DNA from: Candidatus Aerophobota bacterium
Lineage (GTDB): Bacteria; Aerophobota; Aerophobia; Aerophobales; Aerophobaceae
DNA length: 12,070 nt
Assembly: GCA_030672545.1 (NCBI GenBank)
Contig: DAOVGF010000062.1
Location: 1 to 12,070, forward strand
Direction of reading: 5' to 3'
Position 1 is the first letter of the stretch. Each line of letters starts with the position of its first letter. The position numbers and the translations under genes are program-made. Shown here one piece after another: positions 5,436-11,993 of the stretch. Under the pieces are notes generated by a model. That model saw only the letters and a list, made by a program, of their open reading frames with translations. It ran no database searches and was not told the DNA's origin.

Positions 5436-5827
5436 TGCCGTATGTTACTGATACCCATTCTCTGGTCTGGTACATGACGGGCGACTCGAAACTTTCTGCC
5501 GGAGCGAGAAGAACATTTGAAGACGCCGACGCTGGGCAGGATCATATTTTCATTCCTTGCATCGTCTTTTTTGAATTACTCTATCTTGTTGAGAAGAAAA
5601 AAGTTGCGATTAACTTTGATAGCTTTGTTGCCCGGGTATCTTCATCAAGGAATTATAGAGTGGAGCCATTATGCTTACCCATAATCAAGAAAAGCAGAAT
5701 GATTCCAAGAGAGAAAATTAGGGACCCATGGGATAGATTGATCGCCGCCACCTCCCTGCATTTGAGTTTTCCTTTGATAACTCGGGACGAATCTCTTAAG
5801 AACATTGGATTAGAGATTATATGGTAA
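5435..5827 (+). CDS. PIN-domain toxin (VapC-like), second locus
   Basis: A 130-residue PIN-domain protein of the subgroup that starts TDTHSLVWYM. The acidic metal-binding residues are Asp6, Glu47 in FFELLYLVEK, Asp97 and Asp100 in RDPWDRLIAATSLHL, and Asp118 in LITRDESL. All are intact, and the length is normal. The ATG at 5435 is preferred over the one 6 nt earlier because GAGGAG is then 8 nt upstream. It is the last gene of the TIR cassette. Predicted activity is Mg-dependent RNA cleavage held in check by the preceding protein. It differs clearly in sequence from the 4073-4504 PIN protein, so it is not a recent duplicate. Confidence 0.88.
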   Translation: MPYVTDTHSLVWYMTGDSKLSAGARRTFEDADAGQDHIFIPCIVFFELLYLVEKKKVAINFDSFVARVSSSRNYRVEPLCLPIIKKSRMIPREKIRDPWDRLIAATSLHLSFPLITRDESLKNIGLEIIW

Positions 5828-5849
5828 TAGCTACTACTGGACTGCATTT

Positions 5850-6055
5850 TACGAGAGCGGAACTATCACGTGGGTGAGGATTTTCTCCACGATGAAGTTA
5901 GCCGAGAAGTATAATGTGAGAAAGCAAAACATCTATGATGCTCAAAATTGTTGCGATAATGATGGAAAATAAGGTGAAGGATTCTTACAAGAAACACCGA
6001 TGATTTTTCCCTGTCCCGTAAAATAGAAGCGGAGAATCCTTTTCAAGAATCTTAA
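5850..6055 (+). pseudogene. Remnant of a third PIN-domain (VapC-like) toxin, C-terminal part with two frameshifts
   Basis: Three frames in succession spell the C-terminal half of a PIN protein. The first reads MKLAEKYNVRKQNIYDAQ (from about 5892), ending at 5945. After one extra A in the AAAA run (5944-5947) the next frame reads IVAIMMENKVK. After one extra G at 5980 the third frame reads ILTRNTDDFSLSRKIEAENP and ends at TAA (6053-6055). Joined, this is the common VapC pattern AEKYxVRxQxIxDAQ-IVAxM-GVKxIxTRNTxDF. The N-terminal half with the first Asp and the Glu is missing and there is no start signal, so it is a dead fragment. Its left limit is uncertain. An assembly error could explain the frameshifts but not the missing half. 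Confidence 0.75.
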
Positions 6056-6084
6056 CCCAAGGACCCTACGACACAAAGACTCAA
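6053..6084 (-). repeat. Degenerate octamer repeat, array A
   Basis: On the minus strand four contiguous 8-mers follow each other: TTGAGTCT, TTGTGTCG, TAGGGTCC, TTGGGTTA. They belong to the same family as the arrays at 10257-10297 and 10371-10403. The array begins at the stop codon of the PIN remnant and lies just upstream of the NDK-like gene promoter. Confidence 0.6.
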
Positions 6085-6113
6085 TGGACACAATAACACT
6101 ATGGTTGTATTAT
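6085..6113 (+). promoter_or_regulatory. Promoter of the NDK-like gene
   Basis: TGGACA (6085-6090), a 17-bp spacer and TATTAT (6108-6113), each one mismatch from consensus. Transcription would start near 6120, leaving about 19 nt that hold AGAGGA ahead of the ATG. Confidence 0.6.
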
Positions 6114-6138
6114 TATAAAATCATACCAAGAGGATTTA

Positions 6139-7302
6139 ATGGCTAAAGAGTTGGGGTATGTTCTGATTAATCCATACACTATTCGTAAGTCACGAACGGG
6201 AGGAGTAATTAATCGGCTTCTTTCTTGGGGGCGGTTAAGTCTGGTTGCGGCTCGGATGTTTGCTCCCAGCGTTAAATTGGTGGAAGAATATGCTGACAGC
6301 CTGGGATTTTCCCAGAAAGAAAATCACTTAGATAAGAAAATAACCAAAGCCATAAGGGATTATCTCTTCTCCAATTATTGTCCTCAAGAAGGGGATGGTT
6401 TTCCTTCCAGGGTTCTCCTACTATTGTTTGAAGGTGAGAACGCTGTTGGTGAACTGAAGCGGATTGTGGGTCATATTACCAAGATCTCACTCGGGGAGAC
6501 AGTGCGAGGGACCTATGGAGATTATCTGGAGCATCGGGGAAGAATTCGTTATTTTGAGCCGGCTGTTCTTATCGGGACCAGTTATGAGGGAGTAAAGAGG
6601 GAACTGAAAGTTTGGGCCAAGTACTCCCCTCAAGATGGAGGTTTATTAAGAGATTTACTTTCCTATTCTCCCGGAGTTAATCCAGAATGTACCCTGGTTT
6701 TAATAAAGCCGGACAATTTTCAAGAACTTAGTTCACGAGCCGGAAATATAATTGACAAGTTTTCTCAGACCGGTCTTTTCATTATTGGAGCTCGGGTCAT
6801 TCATATGGGGATTACGCAGGCAGAAAACTTTTATACCCCCATAAAGGACAGACTGACCGAAAAGATGAAAAAGGCCCTAAAGAAAAAGATTTACTCAGTT
6901 CTGAGAGAAAATCTCGATTTCGATTTCCCCCAGGGGATTGAGGAGACAATTGCCGAGAAACTCAAGGTTTACAAGGCCGAGCATGAATTTAACAAAATAG
7001 TAAAATTTATGACTGGCCGGGATCCAGTTACAGCCAGCGAGAGCGATAGAAGGAAAGCCGGCCCGGAGAAGTGCCTGGCCTTAGTCTATCAAGGAGAGGG
7101 TGCTATTGGAAAAATTCGTAGAGTCCTGGGGGAAACTAATCCTGATGAGGCAGCTCCCGGGACGGTGAGAAAGGATTTTGGTCACGATGTAATCAAGAAT
7201 GGGGCTCATGCTTCTGACTCGGTGGTCTCAGCCGAGAGAGAAATGCGTATAATTGAAATTGAGGCAGATGACATCGGACCTGCGGTGGAGAAGTACTACT
7301 AA
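6139..7302 (+). CDS. Tandem nucleoside-diphosphate-kinase-like protein, N-terminal half degenerate
   Basis: The 387-residue protein is two NDK-like halves; ordinary NDK is about 140-150 residues. The second half (about 183-375) has TLVLIKPDNF (Lys190), NFYTPIKDRL with Tyr232, GETNPDEAAPGTVRKDFG at 331-348 and NGAHASDSVVSAEREM with Asn354 and His357, the phospho-accepting histidine of NDK. Between Tyr232 and the GPEKCLALVYQGEG strand (308-321) is an insertion of several dozen residues absent from ordinary NDK. The first half has matching pieces (GYVLINPYTI at 6-15, LLLLFEGENAVGELKRI at 93-109, ETVRGTYGDYL at 120-130, FEPAVLIGTSYEGVKREL at 139-156), but the lysine is Asn11 and no histidine stands at the catalytic position. 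It probably acts as a dimer-like pair with one catalytic unit, or has lost NDK function. It stands alone on the plus strand, with AGAGGA 4 nt upstream of ATG. Confidence 0.85.
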   Translation: MAKELGYVLINPYTIRKSRTGGVINRLLSWGRLSLVAARMFAPSVKLVEEYADSLGFSQKENHLDKKITKAIRDYLFSNYCPQEGDGFPSRVLLLLFEGENAVGELKRIVGHITKISLGETVRGTYGDYLEHRGRIRYFEPAVLIGTSYEGVKRELKVWAKYSPQDGGLLRDLLSYSPGVNPECTLVLIKPDNFQELSSRAGNIIDKFSQTGLFIIGARVIHMGITQAENFYTPIKDRLTEKMKKALKKKIYSVLRENLDFDFPQGIEETIAEKLKVYKAEHEFNKIVKFMTGRDPVTASESDRRKAGPEKCLALVYQGEGAIGKIRRVLGETNPDEAAPGTVRKDFGHDVIKNGAHASDSVVSAEREMRIIEIEADDIGPAVEKYY

Positions 7303-7306
7303 AGGG

Positions 7307-7384
7307 AAGAGGGGTCAGGTCTTATTGGGCCATCAAAAGTTGCCGGTAGCCGGAATTATGTCAAATGTTGAGACCTAATCTCTT
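7307..7384. repeat. Imperfect inverted-repeat element at the convergent ndk/carB junction
   Basis: The left end AAGAGGGGTCAGGTCTTA (7307-7324) is an imperfect reverse complement of the right end TGAGACCTAATCTCTT (7369-7384); cores AGGTCT/AGACCT and AAGAG/CTCTT match with a 2-nt gap. The centre has CCGG-TAG-CCGG. The right end codes for the last residues of CarB2, so the element may have replaced the original gene end. It could be a small mobile palindrome or a bidirectional terminator; T-runs are short. Confidence 0.4.
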
Positions 7385-8954
7385 GGTGGTAGTCCTGCAA
7401 GCTTTTAAGGCTAAATTTCCCGGCTTTAAGTGCTTTTATACCATCTACCGCGGCTCGAGCTCCCGGAATGGTTGTGATAATAGGAATCCGGTGAAGGGTA
7501 GCCTGCTGGCGAATCTTGTATTCGTCAAATTTGGGGCCTTTGCCAATAGGGGTATTAAAGATTAAATTTATTTCGCCGTTCCTTATATAGTCAGCTACAT
7601 TAGGCCGACCTTCCTTTATTTTCTTAATTGTCTTTACCTTGATTCCATTTTTTCTTAAGACCGAAGTTGTACCTTGGGTAGCTACCAAATTGAATCCCAG
7701 TGCGGCAATTTCTCTGGCTAGGGAAACAATGATTGGTTTGTCTTTATTAGCTACGCTTATGAACACGGTTCCTTTTAGGGGAAGGGGTAGACCGGTTCCC
7801 ATTTGAGCCTTGGCAAATGCGGTACCGAAGTTGTTAGAGATTCCCATTACTTCTCCGGTGGAACGCATTTCCGGGCCTAGAATGATATCTACTCCCGGAA
7901 AGCGAGTAAAGGGGAAGACTGCTTCTTTAACCGCGATATGGGAGATTTTCTTTTCCCGGGTATATCCAAGTTCCCTCAGGGTTCTGCCCACTATAACCTT
8001 GGTAGCTATCTTAGCCAGAGGGACACCAGTAGTTTTACCCACAAAGGGAACGGTACGAGAGGCTCGGGGATTAACCTCCAAAATATAAATCTGGTCATTC
8101 TTTATAGCAAACTGAATATTAATGAGTCCTATAACCTTTAGTTCCCGGGCCAGGACATAAGTCTGTTTTTTCAATCTTTGGATGGTTGTCCGGGATAGCG
8201 TGTAAGGGGGAAGACTGCAGGAGCTATCTCCGGAATGAACCCCGGCTTCCTCTATGTGCTCCATAATTCCCCCTACAAGGCATCTCTGGCCGTCAGCTAC
8301 CGCGTCGATATCCACTTCAATAGCTTCCTCAATAAATTTATCGACCAGCACCGGGTGAACAGGCGATACCTCAACGGCAGTACTCATGTATTGTTCCAGA
8401 GACATCTCATCATAAACAATTTCCATAGCTCGACCACCAAGGACATAGGAGGGCCTGACCAGAACGGGATAGCCGATCGTTTTAGCAATTTTTCGGGCTT
8501 CTTTAAAAGATCTGGCGGTACCGTTGGGGGCCTGGAGAAGATTAAGGTGGGCAATCAAGCGAGAAAATCTCTCTCGGTCCTCCGCTCGGTCAATGCTGTC
8601 GGGAGAAGTTCCAATAATGGATACCCCCTCTTTCATCAGGTCGGTGGCTATGTTGAGAGGGGTCTGGCCTCCAAACTGAACGATAACTCCCCAGGGTTTT
8701 TCTTTCTCACAGATGTTGAGAACATCTTCCACCGTAAGAGGCTCAAAATATAATCTGTCAGAGATATCGTAGTCGGTACTTACCGTTTCCGGGTTACAAT
8801 TTATCATTATGACCTGGTAACCTTCCTCTTTGAGAGCAAAAGCTGCCTGGACACAACAATAATCAAATTCAATCCCCTGGCCGATTCTATTGGGGCCTCC
8901 TCCCAGGATAACCACTTTTTTTCTGGGTATTTCCCCATTACCTTTATGGTTCAT
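7356..8954 (-). CDS. carB: Carbamoyl-phosphate synthase large subunit, C-terminal half (split CarB)
   Basis: This 532-residue protein corresponds to the second half of the usual ~1070-residue CarB: the ATP-grasp domain that phosphorylates carbamate to carbamoyl phosphate, plus the MGS-like allosteric domain. Seen in order: ILGGGPNRIGQGIEFDYC at 16-33, NCNPETVSTDYD at 52-63, QFGGQTPLNIA at 93-103, SPDSIDRAEDRERF at 117-130, RPSYVLGGRAMEIVYDE at 167-183, ImmEHIEEAGVHSGDS region at 230-244, EVNPRASRTVPFVGK at 293-307, then the regulatory domain from about 395 with ATQGTTSVL at 425-433. The N-terminal glutamine-side ATP-grasp half is absent: pyrC ends 11 nt inside this gene and leaves no room for it. 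Separately encoded CarB halves are known in Aquifex and several archaea. The last ~10 residues lie in an inverted-repeat element. Confidence 0.94.
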   Translation of the reverse strand: MNHKGNGEIPRKKVVILGGGPNRIGQGIEFDYCCVQAAFALKEEGYQVIMINCNPETVSTDYDISDRLYFEPLTVEDVLNICEKEKPWGVIVQFGGQTPLNIATDLMKEGVSIIGTSPDSIDRAEDRERFSRLIAHLNLLQAPNGTARSFKEARKIAKTIGYPVLVRPSYVLGGRAMEIVYDEMSLEQYMSTAVEVSPVHPVLVDKFIEEAIEVDIDAVADGQRCLVGGIMEHIEEAGVHSGDSSCSLPPYTLSRTTIQRLKKQTYVLARELKVIGLINIQFAIKNDQIYILEVNPRASRTVPFVGKTTGVPLAKIATKVIVGRTLRELGYTREKKISHIAVKEAVFPFTRFPGVDIILGPEMRSTGEVMGISNNFGTAFAKAQMGTGLPLPLKGTVFISVANKDKPIIVSLAREIAALGFNLVATQGTTSVLRKNGIKVKTIKKIKEGRPNVADYIRNGEINLIFNTPIGKGPKFDEYKIRQQATLHRIPIITTIPGARAAVDGIKALKAGKFSLKSLQDYHQEIRSQHLT

Positions 8955-10221
8955 TGTAAACTACCTTTCCTCGAAATATTGTCCAATTGACTCTGGCTGG
9001 TAATTCCCAACCCATAAAAGGAGAATTTTTACTTAAAGAAGAGGAATTCTTATCTGTTACTCGCCATCGGCTCCCTGGATCAAATATGGTAATATTAGCT
9101 GTTCCTCCTTCTCTCAAATATCCTCTATCCAGTCCCAGAATTTGAGCCGGATTGATGGTTAACTTAGCCATAGCCTCAGTCAGGGTTAATATTTTTGTTT
9201 CGACCAACTCTCTTACTATGAGTCCAAGAGCTGTTTCTAAACCGATAATTCCAAAAGGAGCAGCCGGATAATCAAGCTCCTTTTCTTCAGGGGAATGCGG
9301 AGCGTGGTCAGTGGCGATGACCTCAATAACGTCTTCTTTTAACGCTTTTTTTATCTCATTGATATCCTCCTGAGTCCGCAGAGGAGGATTAATTTTGGTG
9401 TTGGTATCAAAATTTTGCACCACTTCGTCAGTTAAGGTGAAGTGATGAGGAGTAACTTCGGCGGTAACTCTTATTTGTTTTTCTTTAGCCTCTCTAATGA
9501 GTCTTATTGCGCCCTGGGTGGAAATATGCGCCAGGTGAAGTGGAGATCTGGTCATTCTGGCCAGTACGAGATCACGAAAGACGGCAATTTCCTCTGCCTC
9601 ACGGGGTATTCCTTCCAGGCCCAAAATGGTGGAAAAATACCCTTCGTTCATTACTCCCCGGCGACTAAGACTTTTATCTTCAGGGTGAGAAATGACCGGG
9701 GCTCCCAGCATTTTTGTATATTCCAGAGCTCTACGCATAAGATTGCTGTCTGCTACCCAATCTCCATCGTCGGAAAAGGCAATGGCTCCAGCCCGGCGGA
9801 GCCTTCCCAATTCGGCCATATTCTTTCCCTCTCTTTTTCTGGTGATGGTGGCTACTGGTAAGACCTCAATCACTCCCTTAAGTTTGGCTTGCTCATAAAT
9901 GAATTTTACTAGAGAAGGCTCATCGATGGGTGGATTGGTGTTGGGCATGCAGCAAACGGTAGTGAAGCCTCCGCGGACGGCGGCGCGAGTGCCACTGGCA
10001 ATGGTTTCCTCATCCTCTCGTCCAGGTTCACGTAAGTGAGTATGCATATCAATAAATCCAGGACTGACTATTTTCCCCGTGGCCTCAATGAGCTGACTCC
10101 CTGAAAGATGTAAATTTTTGGAAATCTTGGTAATCTTTTCTTCCTGGATAAATATATCCAGGAAGTCGTCAATCCCACTGGCCGGATCGATTACTCGCCC
10201 TCCTTTTATTAAAAGAGACAT
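8944..10221 (-). CDS. pyrC: Dihydroorotase
   Basis: Dihydroorotase closes carbamoyl aspartate to dihydroorotate, step three of pyrimidine synthesis. At 425 residues it is the long class I (Aquifex/Bacillus) type. Metal ligands and substrate residues are all visible: PGFIDMHTHLREPG at 54-67 with His60 and His62, MPNTNPP at 92-98, SDDGDWV at 150-156 with the aspartate pair used as bridging ligand in this class, ISHPED with His179, LAHIST with His232, and the catalytic Asp305 in ATDHAPHS. It therefore looks fully active rather than an ATCase-stabilising pseudo-DHOase. GGAGAAGGAG lies about 6 nt upstream of ATG. It follows pyrB after an unusually long spacer with repeats and overlaps carB by 11 nt. 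Confidence 0.96.
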   Translation of the reverse strand: MSLLIKGGRVIDPASGIDDFLDIFIQEEKITKISKNLHLSGSQLIEATGKIVSPGFIDMHTHLREPGREDEETIASGTRAAVRGGFTTVCCMPNTNPPIDEPSLVKFIYEQAKLKGVIEVLPVATITRKREGKNMAELGRLRRAGAIAFSDDGDWVADSNLMRRALEYTKMLGAPVISHPEDKSLSRRGVMNEGYFSTILGLEGIPREAEEIAVFRDLVLARMTRSPLHLAHISTQGAIRLIREAKEKQIRVTAEVTPHHFTLTDEVVQNFDTNTKINPPLRTQEDINEIKKALKEDVIEVIATDHAPHSPEEKELDYPAAPFGIIGLETALGLIVRELVETKILTLTEAMAKLTINPAQILGLDRGYLREGGTANITIFDPGSRWRVTDKNSSSLSKNSPFMGWELPARVNWTIFRGKVVYNEP

Positions 10222-10256
10222 CCACTTCTCCTTCTCCGGTCCATCTTAGACCGTCC

Positions 10257-10297
10257 TTGAGTCATTGGGTCGCTGAGTCTGTCTGGTCACCTGGTTG
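10257..10297 (+). repeat. Degenerate octamer repeat, array B
   Basis: Units on the plus strand: TTGAGTCA, TTGGGTCG, CTGAGTCT, one extra G, TCTGGTCA, CCTGGTTG. The consensus is close to YTGRGTCN and decays toward the right. Confidence 0.65.
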
Positions 10298-10370
10298 TCA
10301 GCATGAGAAATCTTGGAAATAAGTCATTTCTTTATCCCCGGCTCGTCTCCCGTGACTGGACAGTATTTCA

Positions 10371-10403
10371 GACCCAACGACGTTAGAGACGCCAAGACGT
10401 TGA
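10371..10403 (-). repeat. Degenerate octamer repeat, array C
   Basis: Units on the minus strand: TCAACGTC, TTGGCGTC, one extra T, CTAACGTC, GTTGGGTC. They are more diverged than the other arrays but keep the GTC ending and 8-bp spacing. The array lies 7 nt downstream of the pyrB stop. Confidence 0.45.
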
Positions 10404-10410
10404 TTTTGGT

Positions 10411-11331
10411 TCATTTTCCACCTAAGAGGAGATATAAAATGGCCATTCTTATGGCAACTCCATTGGTGACCTGGTCAAGGATGATACTTCTTTGGCCATC
10501 AGCTAAAGCTGTCGGTAGTTCTATTCCCCGGTTTACCGGGCCGGGATGCATTATCAAGACATCATCTTTGGCCACCTTTATTTTTTCTTCAGTCAGGGAA
10601 AAGAATTCTCGATATTCAGCATTGGAGGGCACAAGAGATCCCTTATCGCGCTCCTTTTGAATTCTCAGCATCATAATAATGTCCACATTCTTAATGGCTT
10701 TCTCGAGTGAGAAAAAAACCTGGGTTCCTGTCTCCTCGATCCGGGGGGGAATTAGTGTGGGAGGAGCGCAGAGTCTGACTTCAGCTTGTAATTTGCTGAG
10801 TCCCCAGATATTGGAACGAGCTACCCGGGAGCGAGAGATGTCTCCCACAATAGCTATTCTTAACCCCTTAATTCTTCCTTTTCTTTCCCTGATAGTATAC
10901 AAATCAAGGAGAGCCTGGGTTGGGTGTTCATGAGCGCCGTCACCGGCGTTAATCACCGGGATAGAGAGATTCTTAGCTATGATATGAGGCGTTCCCGGAG
11001 CAGAATGACGAATTACAAAGCAGTCTACTTTCATAGCTAGAATGTTCCTGGCTGTATCTAACAACGTTTCTCCCTTAAGAATACTACTGCTGGAGGTAGA
11101 GAAGTTCAGTACATCAGCGTTGAGACGCTTGGCTGCCAGCTCAAAAGACATACGAGTGCGGGTGCTGGGTTCAAAAAAAAGATTGACTATGGTTTTGCCC
11201 CGCAGAGTAGGGACTTTTTTGATGGGTCGCTCCAGGATTTCTCGGAAAGAAACAGCAGTGTCGAGGATAAAATTAATCTCCTCCGCCGATAACTCTTCTA
11301 TCCCCAAAAGATCTTTTCGCTCATATTTCAT
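10411..11331 (-). CDS. pyrB: Aspartate carbamoyltransferase catalytic subunit
   Basis: ATCase joins carbamoyl phosphate and aspartate, the committed pyrimidine step. The 306-residue chain carries the carbamoyl-phosphate loop FFEPSTRTR at 52-60, the mobile loop SSSILKGE with the conserved lysine at 81-88, HEHPTQALLDLYT at 134-146, the aspartate-binding loop MLRIQKER at 221-228 and MHPGPVNRG at 261-269. The KGE and RxQxER motifs identify ATCase rather than ornithine carbamoyltransferase. Its ATG lies within the end of pyrR (11-nt overlap), so it is translationally coupled. No pyrI regulatory chain is in the window, in keeping with control at the level of transcription by PyrR. Confidence 0.97.
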   Translation of the reverse strand: MKYERKDLLGIEELSAEEINFILDTAVSFREILERPIKKVPTLRGKTIVNLFFEPSTRTRMSFELAAKRLNADVLNFSTSSSSILKGETLLDTARNILAMKVDCFVIRHSAPGTPHIIAKNLSIPVINAGDGAHEHPTQALLDLYTIRERKGRIKGLRIAIVGDISRSRVARSNIWGLSKLQAEVRLCAPPTLIPPRIEETGTQVFFSLEKAIKNVDIIMMLRIQKERDKGSLVPSNAEYREFFSLTEEKIKVAKDDVLIMHPGPVNRGIELPTALADGQRSIILDQVTNGVAIRMAILYLLLGGK

Positions 11332-11863
11332 TTATTTTTTTATCCAGAATCAACACTTCATCTTTTCCATCCAACTCCGTAACTCTTACTTCTACCATTT
11401 GACCGGAAGAAGTAGGAATGTTTTTCCCCACATAGTCTGCCCGAATAGGCAGCTCTCGGTGACCACGGTCCACCAGAACAGCCAACTGGATATTTCGGGG
11501 GCGGCCAATATCCAAAAGCGCATCAATAGCAGCTCTTACGGTTCTACCGGTATAGAGAACGTCGTCTACCAGGATCAGTCTCATATTGTCAATAGAGAAG
11601 GGAATTTCGGTACTTCTAACGATGGGTTGATAGGCAATTCTTTGCAGGTCATCACGGTAGAGAGTAATGTCCACCCTACCGGAAGGGATTCTTTTCCCAG
11701 CACTCTCCTCGATAATTCGACTTATTCGGGCAGCCAAATGGACTCCCCGACGCTGTATACCAACAATTGCCAGATTTTTGGGTTCTTTGTTTCGCTCCAG
11801 GATTTGGTGTGAGAGACGCAGCAGAGTTTGTCTTATCTCTTCTTGACTCATAAGTCTTATCAT
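11321..11863 (-). CDS. pyrR: Pyrimidine operon attenuator / uracil phosphoribosyltransferase
   Basis: PyrR binds a hairpin in pyr mRNA when UMP or UTP is high and causes premature termination; many also have uracil phosphoribosyltransferase activity. The 180-residue protein shows the N-terminal helix region (IRQTLLRLSHQILERNK), IVGIQRRGVHLAARI at 33-47, the PRPP-binding loop LILVDDVLYTGRTVRAA at 96-112 and VDRGHRELPIRADYVGKNIP at 131-150, all typical of PyrR. The start at 11863 fits known PyrR N-termini; an ATG four codons later is possible. The good Shine-Dalgarno AGGGAGGA is 20 nt upstream, spaced for a 3-codon ORF instead, so initiation may be by reinitiation. First gene of the operon, with its own target RNA in the leader. 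Confidence 0.96.
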   Translation of the reverse strand: MIRLMSQEEIRQTLLRLSHQILERNKEPKNLAIVGIQRRGVHLAARISRIIEESAGKRIPSGRVDITLYRDDLQRIAYQPIVRSTEIPFSIDNMRLILVDDVLYTGRTVRAAIDALLDIGRPRNIQLAVLVDRGHRELPIRADYVGKNIPTSSGQMVEVRVTELDGKDEVLILDKKINEI

Positions 11864-11864
11864 T

Positions 11865-11876
11865 TTACCATCCCAT
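11865..11876 (-). promoter_or_regulatory. Minimal leader ORF (Met-Gly-Trp-stop) before pyrR
   Basis: ATG GGA TGG TAA sits 7 nt after GGAGG, ideal spacing, and its stop ends 1 nt before the pyrR ATG. GGGATGG inside it could alternatively serve as a weak Shine-Dalgarno for pyrR. Translation is not proven. Confidence 0.35.
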
Positions 11877-11911
11877 AAAAAATCCTCCCTTGTTCAAGTA
11901 AGAGGGGAGGA
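11877..11911 (-). terminator. Intrinsic terminator of the pyr leader, also masks the Shine-Dalgarno
   Basis: In the minus-strand transcript TCCTCCC (11905-11911) pairs perfectly with GGGAGGA (11883-11889), 15-nt loop, followed directly by six Ts (11877-11882). The 3' arm is the only good Shine-Dalgarno sequence before pyrR, so the same hairpin would both end transcription and hide the ribosome site. An upstream AATCCT (11932-11937) can pair with AGGATT of the 3' arm as a candidate competing structure. Confidence 0.7.
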
Positions 11912-11993
11912 GTAAATTCAAGTAATTGACCAGGATTAGCTCACCTGAGAGTTTCCACTCATTTTTTCTTGCTTTCTTTGACAATCCCACTCT

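Larger units (their letters stand above)
10222..10410 (-). other. pyrB-pyrC intergenic spacer with inverted octamer arrays
   Basis: A 189-nt noncoding gap inside an otherwise tightly packed operon. It holds two arrays of the octamer family in opposite orientation (10257-10297 and 10371-10403). In the mRNA, CGUUGGGUC from one array can pair over 9 bp (one G-U) with GACCCAAUG from the other, making a large hairpin of about 117 nt. No T-run follows, so it is not an intrinsic terminator. Confidence 0.6.

Noticed and set aside
8235..8753. 172-codon open frame on the plus strand
   Set aside because: Antisense to the conserved ATP-grasp part of carB; composition is that of a shadow frame.
7356..8954. 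carB truncated by frameshift or sequencing error
   Set aside because: pyrC occupies the upstream sequence right up to an 11-nt overlap, so no N-terminal half is hidden there in another frame; the gene has its own start.
8944..11331. Shared 11-nt gene overlaps (pyrR/pyrB, pyrC/carB, and vapB/vapC) as a special signal
   Set aside because: Three overlaps of equal length are probably coincidence; they fit ordinary translational coupling, and the vapC start is itself inferred.
11042..11812. 256-codon open frame on the plus strand
   Set aside because: It lies antisense to pyrR and pyrB, whose products match their families along their full length; the frame has no ribosome site or recognisable domain.
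11940..11975. Eight-codon leader frame (MSGNSQVS) in the pyr leader
   Set aside because: No Shine-Dalgarno sequence before its ATG and no run of regulatory codons.
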